Assembly: GCA_005518185.1 (NCBI GenBank)
Contig: RKSN01000002.1
Coordinates: forward strand, 62,001-126,000
Direction: 5' to 3'
DNA: 64,000 nucleotides
Origin: Chakrabartia godavariana
GTDB lineage: Bacteria > Pseudomonadota > Alphaproteobacteria > Sphingomonadales > Sphingomonadaceae
Below are positions 9,818-21,900 of the stretch, piece by piece. The notes beneath the pieces were generated by a model. That model saw only the letters and a list, made by a program, of their open reading frames with translations. It was not told the origin of the DNA and made no database searches. Position 1 is the stretch's first letter, and each line of letters starts with the position of its first letter. The position numbers and the translations under genes were made by a program.

Positions 9818-11440
9818 ATGCTGCGTATCAACGAACTGAAACTGCCGCTTCACCACGCGCCAGAGGAATTGCCCGCCGCGATCCTTGACCGCCTTGGCGT
9901 GCGCGAGGACGAGGTGGTGCGCTGGACAGTCTTCCGGCGCGGCAATGATGCCCGCAAAAAGGGCGCGATCAAGCTTGTCTACACTATTGACGTGACCTTG
10001 AGCGATGAGGCGGTCGTGCTGGCCCGGCTTGCCGGCGACCCGCATATCCGCCCGACGCCGGACACCAGCTATAAATTCGTGGCCCCGCCGCAGGAGGGCT
10101 GGAGCGGCTCGCGCCCGGTCGTCATCGGCGCCGGGCCATGCGGTCTGATGGCAGCGCTGATCCTCGCGCAGATGGGTCTGAGGCCGATCATCATCGAACG
10201 CGGCAAGGCCGTGCGGGAACGGACCAAGGACACCTGGGGCCTGTGGCGCCGCGGCGTGCTCAATCCGGAATCGAACGCCCAGTTTGGCGAAGGCGGTGCG
10301 GGCACCTTCTCCGATGGCAAACTCTACAGCCGGATCAAGGACCCCCGGCATCTGGGTCGCAAGGTTCTGGTCGAGTTCGTGAAGGCCGGTGCGCCCGAAG
10401 ACATCCTGACCGAGGCGCATCCGCATATCGGCACCTTCCGCCTTGTCACGATGGTGATGAGCATCCGCGAAACCATCGAGAAACTGGGCGGAGAGTATCG
10501 CTTCGGCACGCGGGTCGAGGATTTCGAGATCGACACCGATGCGGCGGGCCATCGCCGGATGCGGGCGCTCCTTCTGTCCGACGGCACCACCCTGCCCGCC
10601 GAGCACGTCATCATGGCCGTCGGCCACAGCGCGCGCGACACCTTCTACAAGCTCCACGAACGCGGCATCCATGTCGAGGCCAAGCCGTTCGCCATCGGCG
10701 TCCGTATCGAGCACCCGCAAAGCTGGATCGACCGGGCGCGCTATGGCACCGATGCAGGCAACAAGATCCTTGGCCCCGCGGCTTACAGCCTGGCGCATAG
10801 CGCGAAGAACGGCCGTTCGGTCTACAGCTTCTGCATGTGCCCGGGCGGACGCGTGGTCGCCGCAACCTCGGAAGAGGGCCGCGTCGTCACCAATGGCATG
10901 AGCCAGTACTCGCGCGCCGAATTCAACGCCAATTCGGGCCTCGTGGTCGATATCTCGCCGGAGCGCGATTATCCGGGCGGTCCGCTCGCCGGCATTGACC
11001 TGCAGCGGCATTGGGAACGCCAGGCCTTCCTTGCGGGCGGCTCAACCTATCAGGCCCCGGGACAGAGGCTGGAGGACTTCCTCGCCGGGCGTCCCTCAAC
11101 CGCATTGGGCAGCGTCACGCCATCCTATCAGCCCGGCGTCCATCCAACCGATCTGGCGACCTGTCTGCCCGACTTCGTCGTTGAGGCGATGCGTGAGGCG
11201 CTCCCCATCTTCGGCCGCAAGATGCCGGGCTATGACCATCCCGACGTCGTGCTGACGGGCGTCGAAAGCCGCACGTCCTCCCCCATCCGCATCCGGCGCG
11301 GCGAGAATTGCCAGAGCATCAATACAGCCGGGCTCTACCCCGCAGGCGAAGGCGCAGGCTATGCCGGCGGCATCCTCTCCGCCGCCGTCGACGGCATCAA
11401 GGTCGCCGAGGCGCTGGCCCTGGAACTGATGCGCGGCTGA
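9818..11440 (+). CDS. FAD-dependent dehydrogenase of the COG2509 family
   Basis: A 540-residue predicted flavoprotein. The first 90 residues form a small N-terminal domain (LRINELKLPL...) typical of this family. The FAD-binding Rossmann motif VVIGAGPCGLMAA is at residues 101-113 with the partner acid at the end of IIIERG. Further family blocks are NAQFGEGGAGTFSDGKLYSRI, GVRIEHPQSWID and the C-terminal YPAGEGAGYAGGI flavin-contact loop. The biochemical role of this widespread family is not established; an NAD(P)H- or quinone-linked oxidoreductase is the reasonable guess. It follows fdhD on the same strand by 51 bp and may share the transcript, which ends at the hairpin at 11468-11494. Confidence 0.85.
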   Translation: MLRINELKLPLHHAPEELPAAILDRLGVREDEVVRWTVFRRGNDARKKGAIKLVYTIDVTLSDEAVVLARLAGDPHIRPTPDTSYKFVAPPQEGWSGSRPVVIGAGPCGLMAALILAQMGLRPIIIERGKAVRERTKDTWGLWRRGVLNPESNAQFGEGGAGTFSDGKLYSRIKDPRHLGRKVLVEFVKAGAPEDILTEAHPHIGTFRLVTMVMSIRETIEKLGGEYRFGTRVEDFEIDTDAAGHRRMRALLLSDGTTLPAEHVIMAVGHSARDTFYKLHERGIHVEAKPFAIGVRIEHPQSWIDRARYGTDAGNKILGPAAYSLAHSAKNGRSVYSFCMCPGGRVVAATSEEGRVVTNGMSQYSRAEFNANSGLVVDISPERDYPGGPLAGIDLQRHWERQAFLAGGSTYQAPGQRLEDFLAGRPSTALGSVTPSYQPGVHPTDLATCLPDFVVEAMREALPIFGRKMPGYDHPDVVLTGVESRTSSPIRIRRGENCQSINTAGLYPAGEGAGYAGGILSAAVDGIKVAEALALELMRG

Positions 11441-11467
11441 TCCCTGGCGAAATGACGCCCGTGCTGG

Positions 11468-11494
11468 CCTTGGGCAGGTCTCGACTGCCCAAGG
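11468..11494. terminator. Strong hairpin terminator between convergent genes
   Basis: A perfect 10-bp stem (CCTTGGGCAG / CTGCCCAAGG) with a 7-nt loop sits in the 64-bp gap between the stop codons of the FAD dehydrogenase (+) and the SapC-family gene (-). It is followed on the + strand by TTT. Position and symmetry suggest a bidirectional terminator that ends both the fds-side transcript and the giant adhesin locus. Confidence 0.7.
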
Positions 11495-11504
11495 TTTCAG
11501 CCCT

Positions 11505-12266
11505 TCACGCTGCCGCGATGACTTTGCCCTGAGACGACTGACGCCCAAACAGTTCGCGGAGCAAGGCCAGCGACATGAGATGTGCATGGACAAGCACCAG
11601 CAGGCCTGAGCTATTCATCTTGCGGAGCTTGTCGCCCCGCAGGGCCTGCAACTTCTCTTCATTGACCATCTGGAAGCCGCGATAGACGAAAGGAGCTGCC
11701 CCGCCATCGGGTTGAACAGTCATCTCGCCTTCCATCAGCAGGTCATTGTCGACCAGTTCTTTGATGAACGCCTCTGTTCGCTGGCCTGCCTGCTCAAACT
11801 GCTCACAGAAAGACAGAATTCGTTTGGTCGCGTCAGTTGGCTGTCCATCTTCGAACAAGGCGTCTCCGTCTTCAAAATCGCCGATCACATCCGCCGTGGG
11901 GTCGAAGCAAACGGACAGTTCGGTGCTGTCTGGCGTCAGCTTCGCGAGCATGAACGGATAGCGCCGCACATAGGCCGGGACATAAGCCTGCTCAGCAAAC
12001 TTTCCGTCATCTCCGACAAAGACATTCACGCCTTCGTTCAAACCCATCAGCGCCAACGGCACGGGATTTGGTCCGGACGAAAAGATGATCGGGAAGAAGC
12101 GCTGCGCGTTCGTGAATTCATCAACGGTCAGCGGCACCGCGTGCTGCGCCGCCAGCCACGGGGCGCTCTCGATCGGGCGGGCCTTCCAGCTCGCATGCTC
12201 GATCGAGGACAGAGGAACAAGTTCCTTGAAGAAGAGCGGAAGATTGGACTCCGGTGCGCTTGCCAT
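11505..12266 (-). CDS. SapC family protein
   Basis: A 253-residue protein recognisable as SapC family (PF07277-type). The pattern is an N-terminal FFKELVPLSSIEHASWK, then FTNAQRFFPIIFS, a central VPAYVRRYPFML and a C-terminal YRGFQMVNEEKLQALRGDKLRKMNSSG. The family was named for a Campylobacter fetus S-layer locus gene and the biochemical function is unknown. No signal peptide is visible. Start: ATG 12266 has GGAG 7 bases upstream; a TTG at 12278 in the same frame lacks one. It lies 115 bp after the IalB-family gene, on the same strand as the giant exoprotein. Two hairpins in that gap may reduce read-through from the upstream genes. Confidence 0.82.
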   Translation of the reverse strand: MASAPESNLPLFFKELVPLSSIEHASWKARPIESAPWLAAQHAVPLTVDEFTNAQRFFPIIFSSGPNPVPLALMGLNEGVNVFVGDDGKFAEQAYVPAYVRRYPFMLAKLTPDSTELSVCFDPTADVIGDFEDGDALFEDGQPTDATKRILSFCEQFEQAGQRTEAFIKELVDNDLLMEGEMTVQPDGGAAPFVYRGFQMVNEEKLQALRGDKLRKMNSSGLLVLVHAHLMSLALLRELFGRQSSQGKVIAAA

Positions 12267-12302
12267 AAAATGCTCCAATAGATCAAAAATAGAATATCTG
12301 CT

Positions 12303-12367
12303 GTCGCCTGATGCGGGCGACGTTCATGCCGAAAAATCGAGGGTCAACCCGGCACTCGCGCTGCCGG
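12303..12367 (-). terminator. Two hairpins between the IalB-family and SapC-family genes
   Basis: Two perfect 6-bp stems with 7-nt loops, CCGGCA/TGCCGG at 12349-12367 and GTCGCC/GGCGAC at 12303-12321. The first begins 14 nt after the ialB-like stop and is followed on the - strand by a T-rich stretch (ATTTTT). Partial termination or mRNA-end protection is plausible, which would make SapC expression partly independent. Confidence 0.4.
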
Positions 12368-12381
12368 ATCGGGTGATTGCC

Positions 12382-12966
12382 TTACAGCTTCAGAGCGGCG
12401 ACCGCCTCTTTGGCGCCTTCGAGCGGCACGTCCACAACCAGCGTATTCTCCCCACCCCATGGGCGGAAGCCAACTTTCATCAACTTGCCAGAAACAAATT
12501 GCGAAAGCAGCTTGGCATCAAGTTCGATAATGGACTGACAGCCGTCGGGAAGGCAGGTCATGAAGACCGATTTGACTTCCTCATTCTCGTCAATGCGCGC
12601 AACCAGTCCGCCGCGCAGATCGACCCCAAATGGAAGTGTCAGGATCAGGAAGGTTCTATCCTTTTCGACGCTGACAACAGCCTGAAGCAAGCGACCCTTG
12701 GTCGCTGCATTGTCATAGTTCTGGGTCTGAACTGCGCGGCAATCTTTCGCATTGGCCTTGTTGCAGATCAGTCCCCATTTCTCAAAAGTCTTATTGAGAA
12801 CCCATTCAATGGGTGCTGCCGGAGCAGCTTGCGAAGCGGCGGTCGTCGGCGCTGCTGTCGGCGCTGCGGTCGGTACTTTGGCAGGTTTCGCAGCGGATGC
12901 CGGTTGAACCGAGCCCAAGGTGGAAACTGCGAAAGCGGCGATCAATTTGAGGGCACGTTTGTGCAT
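12382..12966 (-). CDS. Invasion-associated locus B (IalB) family periplasmic protein
   Basis: A 194-residue exported protein. Residues 1-25 form a signal peptide (positive start, hydrophobic core, cut after PASA). A proline/alanine/threonine-rich linker to about residue 52 follows, then an IalB domain with the family's four cysteines: Cys68, Cys76, Cys138 and Cys143. These probably form two disulfides in the periplasm. ATG 12966 is preferred because AAGGA lies 7-8 bases upstream; ATG 12975 in the same frame adds MFT. It begins 15 bp after the stop of the 9490-residue exoprotein, so the two are almost certainly cotranscribed. IalB of Bartonella is linked to erythrocyte invasion, but most family members are uncharacterised. 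A role as periplasmic helper or outer-membrane partner for the adhesin is inference. Confidence 0.8.
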   Translation of the reverse strand: MHKRALKLIAAFAVSTLGSVQPASAAKPAKVPTAAPTAAPTTAASQAAPAAPIEWVLNKTFEKWGLICNKANAKDCRAVQTQNYDNAATKGRLLQAVVSVEKDRTFLILTLPFGVDLRGGLVARIDENEEVKSVFMTCLPDGCQSIIELDAKLLSQFVSGKLMKVGFRPWGGENTLVVDVPLEGAKEAVAALKL

Positions 12967-12981
12967 CGTGAACATCCTTGT

Positions 12982-15900
12982 CTATTTCGTTTCAAACTGA
13001 AGAACGAGGTCGGTCGAGACCGAATTTCCATTTTCGTCGACGGCCGTAACCCGGATGGCCAGCGAGGAAACACCTTCCGGTGCTTCACCCACCAGGGAGC
13101 CCTGCGCCGCATCGTAGCGCACCCACGCGGGAAGCGCCGACCCATCTGCCAATGTTGTCGTCACCGAGACCGGCGCGTTCGCAGGCACATTGAAAAGCGC
13201 AGTCGTTGCAAGTGGCACAATGAACGCACGGTCTGCTGAAAGCGCGACGGATGTTGTCGAGCCTGTCGTGGAAGCTGGCCCAGACATATTGACCGATGGC
13301 GCAACCGTTGGCGCCGCCGCAGGAGCCTCGGGAGCCGCCGAAACAGGAGCCTCAGGAGCCGTCGAAGCAGGCGCCGTTGCGGGCGTCGCTACAGGTTCCG
13401 CAACCTTTACGCCGGCACCATCCACAACGACCGCATTGGTCATGGTCGCTGTCGTCACCGGAGCGGACGTCGTTGTTGCCATTGTCTGATAGGTGTCAGG
13501 ATTGACCACCTTCATCGGCGTGGCCATCGCGATCAGTGCTGGCGCGTTCTCCGCGTTCAACACTGGCAACTGGTAGTTCGCAGCGCGCGCCGTTGAACTG
13601 TCGAGCAACTGGATCTGTTTGATATAGTTTCCAACGAACTCAACCTGGGACGCGTAAGCCAACGCGCCACTGTAAGCCAGTTTCTGCCCGGCAACGCCCG
13701 TGTTTATCTCGACAAACCCATCCAGATTTGCCGTGCCGTCAAACATCTTCGTCGCAGACAGGGAAACCGTTCGCGGTCTGATTGTGCTGGTGACATTGGG
13801 CACGTAGGTGATGAAATAGTTCCCACCGCTGTTGCCATCGTTCACCGACACGGACGACACCGTCACGGTCTTGTTCAGGCCCGCATCGGCATTTGCATAT
13901 GCGAAGCTGCCTCCGGACAGGGTTGCACCCGCGATCAACTGGGTCACGCCATCCTGCACCACCACCGCAGTTCCAGCTGCCGATGTCGTTCCGTCATATA
14001 TCTTGGAGACATCAAGCGTGGTCACGCGAAGCGGCGCTGGCGTGATCGTGCTCGTGCTGTTGTTGACATAGCTGACCGCATAGTCGGTCAGCTGCGTGCC
14101 CGAACCCGCAACCGCGCTTCCAATCGTGATCACCTTGTCGCTCTGGACAACCCCGTTCACACGGCTGACATTCTGGTTCGCATAGGCGAGCGTAACACCC
14201 GACAGGCTCTCGCTGCCGATCAGACCGCTCACGCTATAGCCCGTGCCCAACGCTGTGCTCGTCACCGACGTGGTGCCGTCATAGACCTTGGTCTGCGCCA
14301 ATGCGGTCACCGTCAGGGCCGCCGGGTTGATCGTGCTCGTCGTGTTGGCGACATAGCTGACAGCATAGTTGCCGCCACCAAAGCCGTCATTGACCGTCAC
14401 ATTGCCGACCGTCACCGTCCGGTTGCCATTGCCGGCATGGGCGTTCGTGAATGCGTAGGTTCCGCCCGACAGGCTATCGCTGCCGAACAACTGGGTGCCG
14501 CTGCCGGCAAGCACGATCGGTGCCGCCGGCGTCGAAGCGCCTGCCACACCCAGCGTGCCATCATAGGTCTTCACCACATTGCTCGTCGTCACCGTCAGCG
14601 ACGCCGGCGTGATGTTCACCGTCCGGCTGCCGCCAACCAGCGTGTAGTTGCTGCCCAGACCACCATTGGTGCCATCGCCCAGGGTCAACGTGCCAAGGCC
14701 AACCGACTTGCCCGTCCCGACATTCTTGTCCGCGAGCGTGCCAGTGCCCGAGAGCGTCAGCGTCTCGGCGCCAACAAGCGTGCCAATGGTTAGCTTCGAT
14801 GCAGCAACGTTCGTCGTCGCGTCATAGACGCGGCTGCCCATCAGGTTGACGACGTACGGCGTGATCGTGCTGGCGCGCGCAGAAACATACTGGATCGTAT
14901 AATTTCCAAAGTCGGTACCCGCAGCAGGTGCGGCCCCACTCACATTGATCGTCTTGTTGCTCAGCACACTGCCACCCGTTCCGCGGCTGACATTGGCGCT
15001 GCCATAAGACAGGACGACGCTCGCGACGCCCTCTCCGGCCACGTTGCCCACGACGGAATATCCGGTTCCGAGCGCAGAGTTGGAAACAGCGCTCGTCCCG
15101 TCATACGTCTTGGACTGATCAAGCGCCGTCACCGTCAGCAGCCGTGGCGTGATCCGTGCGGTGGCCGTCGCGGAAACACTCGACAAAACGTAATTCGCAG
15201 CATCCGCACCGCCGAGAGTCAGGCCCGTGATGGACACGGTGCGCAGACCGACATCCTTGCTGTCAAAATTGCCCACCGACAGCGCGACACTGAGATCATC
15301 GCCCGCGAACTTCTCCGCAAAGGTGGCTGTCGTCACGTCCGCAGCGGTCGTGCCGTCATAGACCTTGTCGCGCACCGAAATACCCGAAATGCCAGAAATG
15401 GTGGCGGGCGTAATGGTGCTCGTGGCGTCAGCGACGTAGTTGAAGCTGTAGTTGCCGATCAGCGTCCCGGTCGCAGCGACGGCTGCGCTCGGTGTGATGA
15501 CCTTGCTGCCAAGTGCGACATTCTTCGTATCATAGGTGAGCGTGACCGCTGAAATCGAGTCTGCCCCGATCAATGCGGAGGTCACAAAGGCGGACGATCC
15601 CGCGTTCGTGGTCGCGTCGTAGGTCCGGCTCTGCGGAAGCGCCGTCACCGTGACCGCATATGGTTCGATCCGGCTGGTCGTATTGTTGGCGTAAGTGACG
15701 GTATAGTTTGCACCATTGTTGCCATCCGCAACGCCGACCCCGCTGACCAGCAATGTCCGGTCGCTCAACACTGCACCATTTGCATCGCGACCGACATTGG
15801 GGCTCGCGAAGACATATGCACCACCCGTCAAGCCGTCCGCGCCGAACAACTGCGTGTTGCTGCCAGACTTGACGATCGGGGTTGGAGCCAAAGAGGCGCC

Positions 15901-18900
15901 AGACACCGACGTTGTGCCGTCATAGGTTTTGACGGCCCCTGTCGAGGTGACGACCAAAGCCGCCGGCGTGATCGAAACCGTCTGGCTGCCGCCAGTGAAG
16001 GTGTAGTTCGACGCGAGACCTGCCGTCGGGCCTGTGCCGTTGACCAGCTGGAATCCTGTCGGATCAACAACCTTGTTGGTCCCGACATTTCGGTCAGCCA
16101 TGCTGCCCGCGCCTGCAAGAACAAGCGTTTCGTTGTTCAGCAACGCGCCAATGACCATGCTGGACGCCGCAACAGATGTCGTGCCGTTATAGACCTGGCT
16201 GCCCGTCAGGCTGACGCTGCGCGGTGCAATCGCCCCCTGCCCGACCGCCGTCGTTGTCGTCGGTGACCAAGTGTAGTTCGACAGGTCACCCGAGACATTG
16301 ATACCCGTGACCGTGACGACCTTGTTCGTCCCGGCGTTCGCATTGTCATAGGTCGCATCACGGAACGTCACGGTCAGCGCGTCGCCCGCCGCAATGTTGG
16401 TGGCAAGCGTTGCCGTCGCCGCCGTCGTTCCGTCATAGACCTTTGTCGTCACGACCGGCGTGAAGGTAATGGTCAGCTTGGTGACATCGGCGAAGGCTGA
16501 GGGATTGGCCGCAAGGACATAGTTCCCGCCATCGGCGCCCGTCAGCGCGCTGATGTTCACGCTGACAAACTTGTTGGTGCCGATATTCTTGTCGAGGAAC
16601 GACGCCGAGTAGGCAAACCTGACATCGTCTCCGGACACCCGGTTGTCGCTGATATTCACCAGAGCATTTGTCGTGCCGTCATAGGCACGGCTGATCCCGG
16701 TCGCCGATACGAACAGCGTCTTTGGTGTAATATTTGCGCTGAGGCCGGTTGGCTGGATGAGGTTGTAATTGTCCTTGTCGACGCCGTTCAGCGTGACTGC
16801 GCTGCCAACCACGGCGATGTTGGTACCGACGTTCTTCGTGGCGAACGTCCCCGTCATGTTGGAAATGCCAACCTGGTCGCCGGACACAAGGCCTGCGAGC
16901 GCGGCAACGCTGGTGTTGATGACGTCAGTCGTGGTGCCGTCATACACCTTGTCGGTCGCAACGACGCCGACCACGGTGATGTCCTTCTTGAAGACTGAGG
17001 CGCGCGCCTGGTACGTGGTTGGCAACGGCACATAGTCCGAACTCAGCGCAGTTGCCGAACTCTGGACGCGGATGCTCGTGATCGTGACGGGCTTGTCCAC
17101 GCCCGCGGTCTTGTTGTTGAAATTGGCAAACGGGTTGTAGATCAGGTCAAGGCTTTCGCCCGCAACCTGATTTTCGATCACGAGGCTGCTCACCTGGATG
17201 GCCGTGTTGCCGTCATAGATCTTGTCGGGAACGGTTGCCGAGAAATTCAGCGGTCGCGGATTGACCGTCACGGCATGCGCCCCGCCGACCAGCTGATAGT
17301 TGAGCGACTGGCCGCCATTGGCGCCGTCGGTCAGGGTCAACGAACCCAATGAGGTCAGCGCCTGCGACAAGGGCGTCTGACCATTATAGGTCACGTGCGC
17401 ATTGCCGATTTGCCCCGTGCCGGTCAGGCCGAGTGTTTCTTGTCCGACGAGCGTACTCAGCGTGAAGATGCCTGCATCTGCAGCGGTCGATCCGTCATAG
17501 ACGCGGCTGCCCGTCAGGCGCACCACGTAAGGCGTGATCGTGCTGGTCGTGTTGCTGGCATAGGTCACGGCATAGTTGCCGCCGCTGTTGCCATCGTTGA
17601 CGGTGACATTGCCGACAGTCACGACCTTGTCGTTCAGGACAGCTCCGGATGCGATCCCGCCGGCCCGGCTTACGTTTGCGCCGACAAAGGCATAGGTGCC
17701 ACCTGACAGCGTATCGCGCGTCGCCGCGTTGCTGACATTGGTGAACAGGACCCCGCTCGTGACAACCGGCGTGCCAAGCGCGCTGGTGTTTCCATCATAC
17801 GCCTTCACGACATTCGATGTGCTGACCGTGATCGCAGCAGGGTTGATCGTGCTGGTCGTGTTGGCGGCATAGGTGACCGCATAGTTGCCGCCGCCAAAGC
17901 CGTCATTGACCGTCACATTGCCAACCGAAACCGTGCGGTTGCCGTTACCGGCATTCGCATTGGCGAAAGCATAGGCGCCGCCCGACAGGCTATCGCTGCC
18001 AAACAGCTGGGTGCCGCTGCCGGCAAGCACGATCGGTGCCGCAGGCGTCGAAGCGCCTGCCACACCCAGCGTACCATCATAGGTCTTCACCACATTGCTC
18101 GTCGTCACCGTCAGCGACGCCTGCGTGATGTTCACAAACCGGCTGCCACCGACCAGCGTGTAGTTGCTGCCAAGGCCACCATTGGTGCCATCGCCCAGGG
18201 TGAGCGTGCCAAGGCCAACGGCCTTCGCTGAACCCACGTTCTTGGTCGCAAGCGTACCGGTGCCCGAAAGGGTCAGAGACTCGGTGCCGACCAGCGTTCC
18301 AATGGTCAGGTTCGATGCGGCCACATCGGTCGTCGCGTCATAGACGCGGCTGCCGGTGAGGCTCACCACATAGGGGTTGATCGTGCTGGTGCTGTTGTTG
18401 ACATAGCTGATCGCATAGTCAGTCAGGCGCGTGCCACTGCCCGCAACTGCGCTGCCAACCGTGATCACCTTGTCGCTCTGGACCGCGCCGTTCACGCGGC
18501 TGACGTCCTTGCTCGCATAGGCCAGCGTCACGCCCGACAGGCTCTCGCTGCCGATCAGGCCGCTCACGCTATAGCCCGTACCCAACGCCGAACTCGTCAC
18601 CGACGTGTTGCCGTCATAGACCTTGGTCTGCGCCAGCGCCGTCACCGTGAGCGATGCCGGTGTGATGTTCGCCTGCGTGCTCGCAGTCGTGTCGGCCAGC
18701 GTATAGTTGCCGGCATCCGTGCCACCCAGCGTCAGGCCGCTGATGCCGACTGCGATGTTCTGCGCGACATGGCTGTCCGCAAACACACCCGTCGAAGTGG
18801 CGACATTAAGCACATCGCCTGCGAACTTGCCGTTGAATACGGCACCGGTGGTGACCAGATTCGCGGCGGTCGAAGCGTCATAGACCTTGTTATTGGCCGT

Positions 18901-21900
18901 GATGCCCGAGATCGAACCGATGGTTGCGCGCGTGATGTTCACGGTCCGGCTGCCGCCAACCAGCGTGTAGTTGCTGCCCAGACCACCATTGGTGCCATCG
19001 CCCAGGGTCAGCGTGCCAAGGCCTACGGCCTTCCCAGTGCCCACATTCTTGGTCGAAAGCGTACCGGTGCCCGAAAGGGTCAGCGTCTCGGCGCCCACCA
19101 ACGTACCAATGGTCAGGTTCGATGCGGCCACATCGGTCGTCGCGTCATAGATGCGGCTTCCGGTGAGGCTGACGACGTACGGCGTGATCGTGCTCGTGCT
19201 GTTGTTGACATAGCTGACCGCATAGTCGGTCAGCTGCGTACCCGAACCTGCAACCGCGCTGCCAACGGTGATCACCTTGTCACTCTGGACAACCCCGTTC
19301 ACACGGCTGACGTCCTTGCTCGCATAAGCGAGCGTGACACTCGACAGGCTCTCGCCCGAGATCAGGCCACTCACGCTATAGCCCGTGCCCAACGCTGAGC
19401 TCGTCACCGCCGTAGTGCCGTCATAGACCTTGGTCTGCGCCAATGCGGTTACCGTCAGGGCCGCCGGGTTGATCGTGCTGGTCGTGTTGGAGACGTAGCT
19501 GACCGCATAGTTGCCGCCGGCAAAGCCGTCATTGACCGTCACATTGCCGACCGTCACCGTCCGGTTGCCATTGCCTGCATGGGCGTTCGTGAATGCGTAG
19601 GTTCCGCCCGACAGGCTATCGCTGCCGAACAACTGGGTGTTGCTGCTGGCAAGCACGAGCGGAGCCGGCGGCGTCGAAGCACCGGAGACGCCCAACGTGC
19701 CATCATAGGTCTTCACCACATTGCTGGTCGTCACCGTCAGCGACGCCTGCGTGATGCTCGCCGTCCGGCTGCCGCCAACCAGCGTGTAGTTGCTGGCAAG
19801 ACCTGCCGTCGAACCAGAGCCTGCATCCACCAGCGTGAGCGTGCCAAGGCCAACCGACTTGTTCTGCCCAACGTTCTTGGTCGCAAGCGTGCCCGTGCCC
19901 GAAAGGGTCAGAGTCTCGGTGCCGACCAGCGTTCCAATGGTCAGCGTCGATGCCGCCACATCGGTCGTCGCGTCATAGACGCGCGTCCCCGTCAGGCTGA
20001 CGACGTACGGCGTGATCGTGCTGGCGCTGTTGTTGACATAGCTGACCGCATAGTCGGTCAGCTGCGTGCCCGAACCCGCAACCGCGCTGCCAACGGTGAT
20101 GACCTTGTCGCTCTGGACAACCCCGTTCACACGGCTGACGTCCTTGCTCGCATAAGCGAGCGTGACACTCGACAGGCTCTCGCCCGAGATCAGGCCGCTC
20201 ACGCTGTAACCCGTGCCCAGCGCCGAACTCGTCACCGACGTGGTGCCGTCATAGACCTTGGTCTGCGCCAGCGCTGTCACCGTCAGGGCCGCCGGGTTGA
20301 TCGTGCTCGTCGTGTTGGCGACATAGGTGACCGCATAGTTGCCGCCGCCGAAGCCGTCATTGACCGTCACATTGCCGACCGTCACCGTCCGGTTGCCATT
20401 GCCCGCATGGCTGTCGGTGAACGCATAGCTGCCACCGCTCAGCGTATCGCTGCCAAACAGCTGCGTGTTGCTCGACGCATCAACGATCGGGTTCGGTGCT
20501 GTCGTGGCGCCTGCCACGCCCAGCGTGCCGTCATAGGTCTTGACCACGTCACTCGTGGTGACTGTCAGCGCGGCCTGGGTAATGGTCGCCGTCCGGCTGC
20601 CATCCACAAGCGTGTAGTTGGTCGCAAGACCGCCATTGGTCCCGTCGCCCAGCGCCAGCGTGCCAAGGCCGACCGCCTTGGCCGTGCCCACATTCTTGTC
20701 CGCCAGCGTCCCTGCACCCGTCAGCGTCAGCGTTTCGCTGCCAACCAGAGTGCCGATCGTGAAGTTCGAGGCACCGACGCTCGTCGTCGCGTCATAGATG
20801 CGGCTGCCGGTGAGGCTGACGACGTACGGTGTGATCGTGCTCGTGCTGTTGTTGACGTAGGTGATGTCATAGTCGGTCAGCTGCGTGCCGGAGGTGGCCA
20901 CTGCGCTGCCAACCGTGATCACCTTGTCGCTCTGGACCACGCCATTGGCGAGGCTCACGTCCTTGCTCGCATAGGCCAGCGTCACGCCCGACAGGCTCTC
21001 GCTGCCGATCAAACCGCTCACGCTGTAACCCGTGCCCAACGCCGAACTCGTCACCGACGTGTTGCCGTCATAGACCTTGGTCTGCGCCAGCGCCGTCACC
21101 GTGAGCAATGCCGGCGTGATGTTCGCCTGCGTGCTCGCCGTCGTGTCGGCCAGCGTATAGTTGCCGGCATCCGTGCCACCCAGCGTCAGGCCGCTGATGC
21201 TGACCGCGATGTTCTGAGCGACATGGCTGTCCGCAAACACACCTGCAGAGTTCGCGACAGTCAGAACGTCGCCGGAGAAGATACCGTTGAACGACGCATT
21301 GGTGGTCACCAGCGTTGCCGCCGTCGAGGCATCATAGACCTTGTTGTTGGCCGTGATGCCCGAGATCGAACTGATCGTCGCCTGCGTGATGTCAATCGTC
21401 CGGCTGCCGCCAACCAAAGTGTAGTTGCTGGCAAGACCTGCCGTCGAACTGGAGCCTGCATCCACCAGAGCCAGCGTGCCAAGGCCAACCGACTTGCCCG
21501 TGCCAACGTTCTTGTCAGCAAGCGTGCCCGTGCCCGAAAGGGTCAGAGTCTCCGTCCCGACCAGCGCGCCAATGGCCAACGTCGATGCCGCCACATCGGT
21601 CGTCGCGTCATAGACGCGGCTGCCCGTCAGGCTCACCACATAGGGCGTGATCGTGCTCGTGCTGTTGTTGACGTAGGTGATGTCATAGTCGGTCAGCTGC
21701 GTGCCGGAGGTGGCCACTGCGCTGCCAACCGTGATCACCTTGTCGCTCTGGACCACGCCATTGGCGAGGCTCACGTCCTTGCTCGCATAGGCCAGCGTCA
21801 CGCCCGACAGGCTCTCGCTGCCGATCAAACCGCTCACGCTGTAACCCGTGCCCAACGCCGAACTCGTCACCGACGTGTTGCCGTCATAGACCTTGGTCTG

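Noticed and set aside
8927-11011. 694-codon - strand open frame opposite fdhD and the FAD dehydrogenase
   Set aside because: Antisense to two clearly conserved genes; the translation lacks domain motifs and is Arg/Gln/Asp-rich, as expected of a shadow frame.
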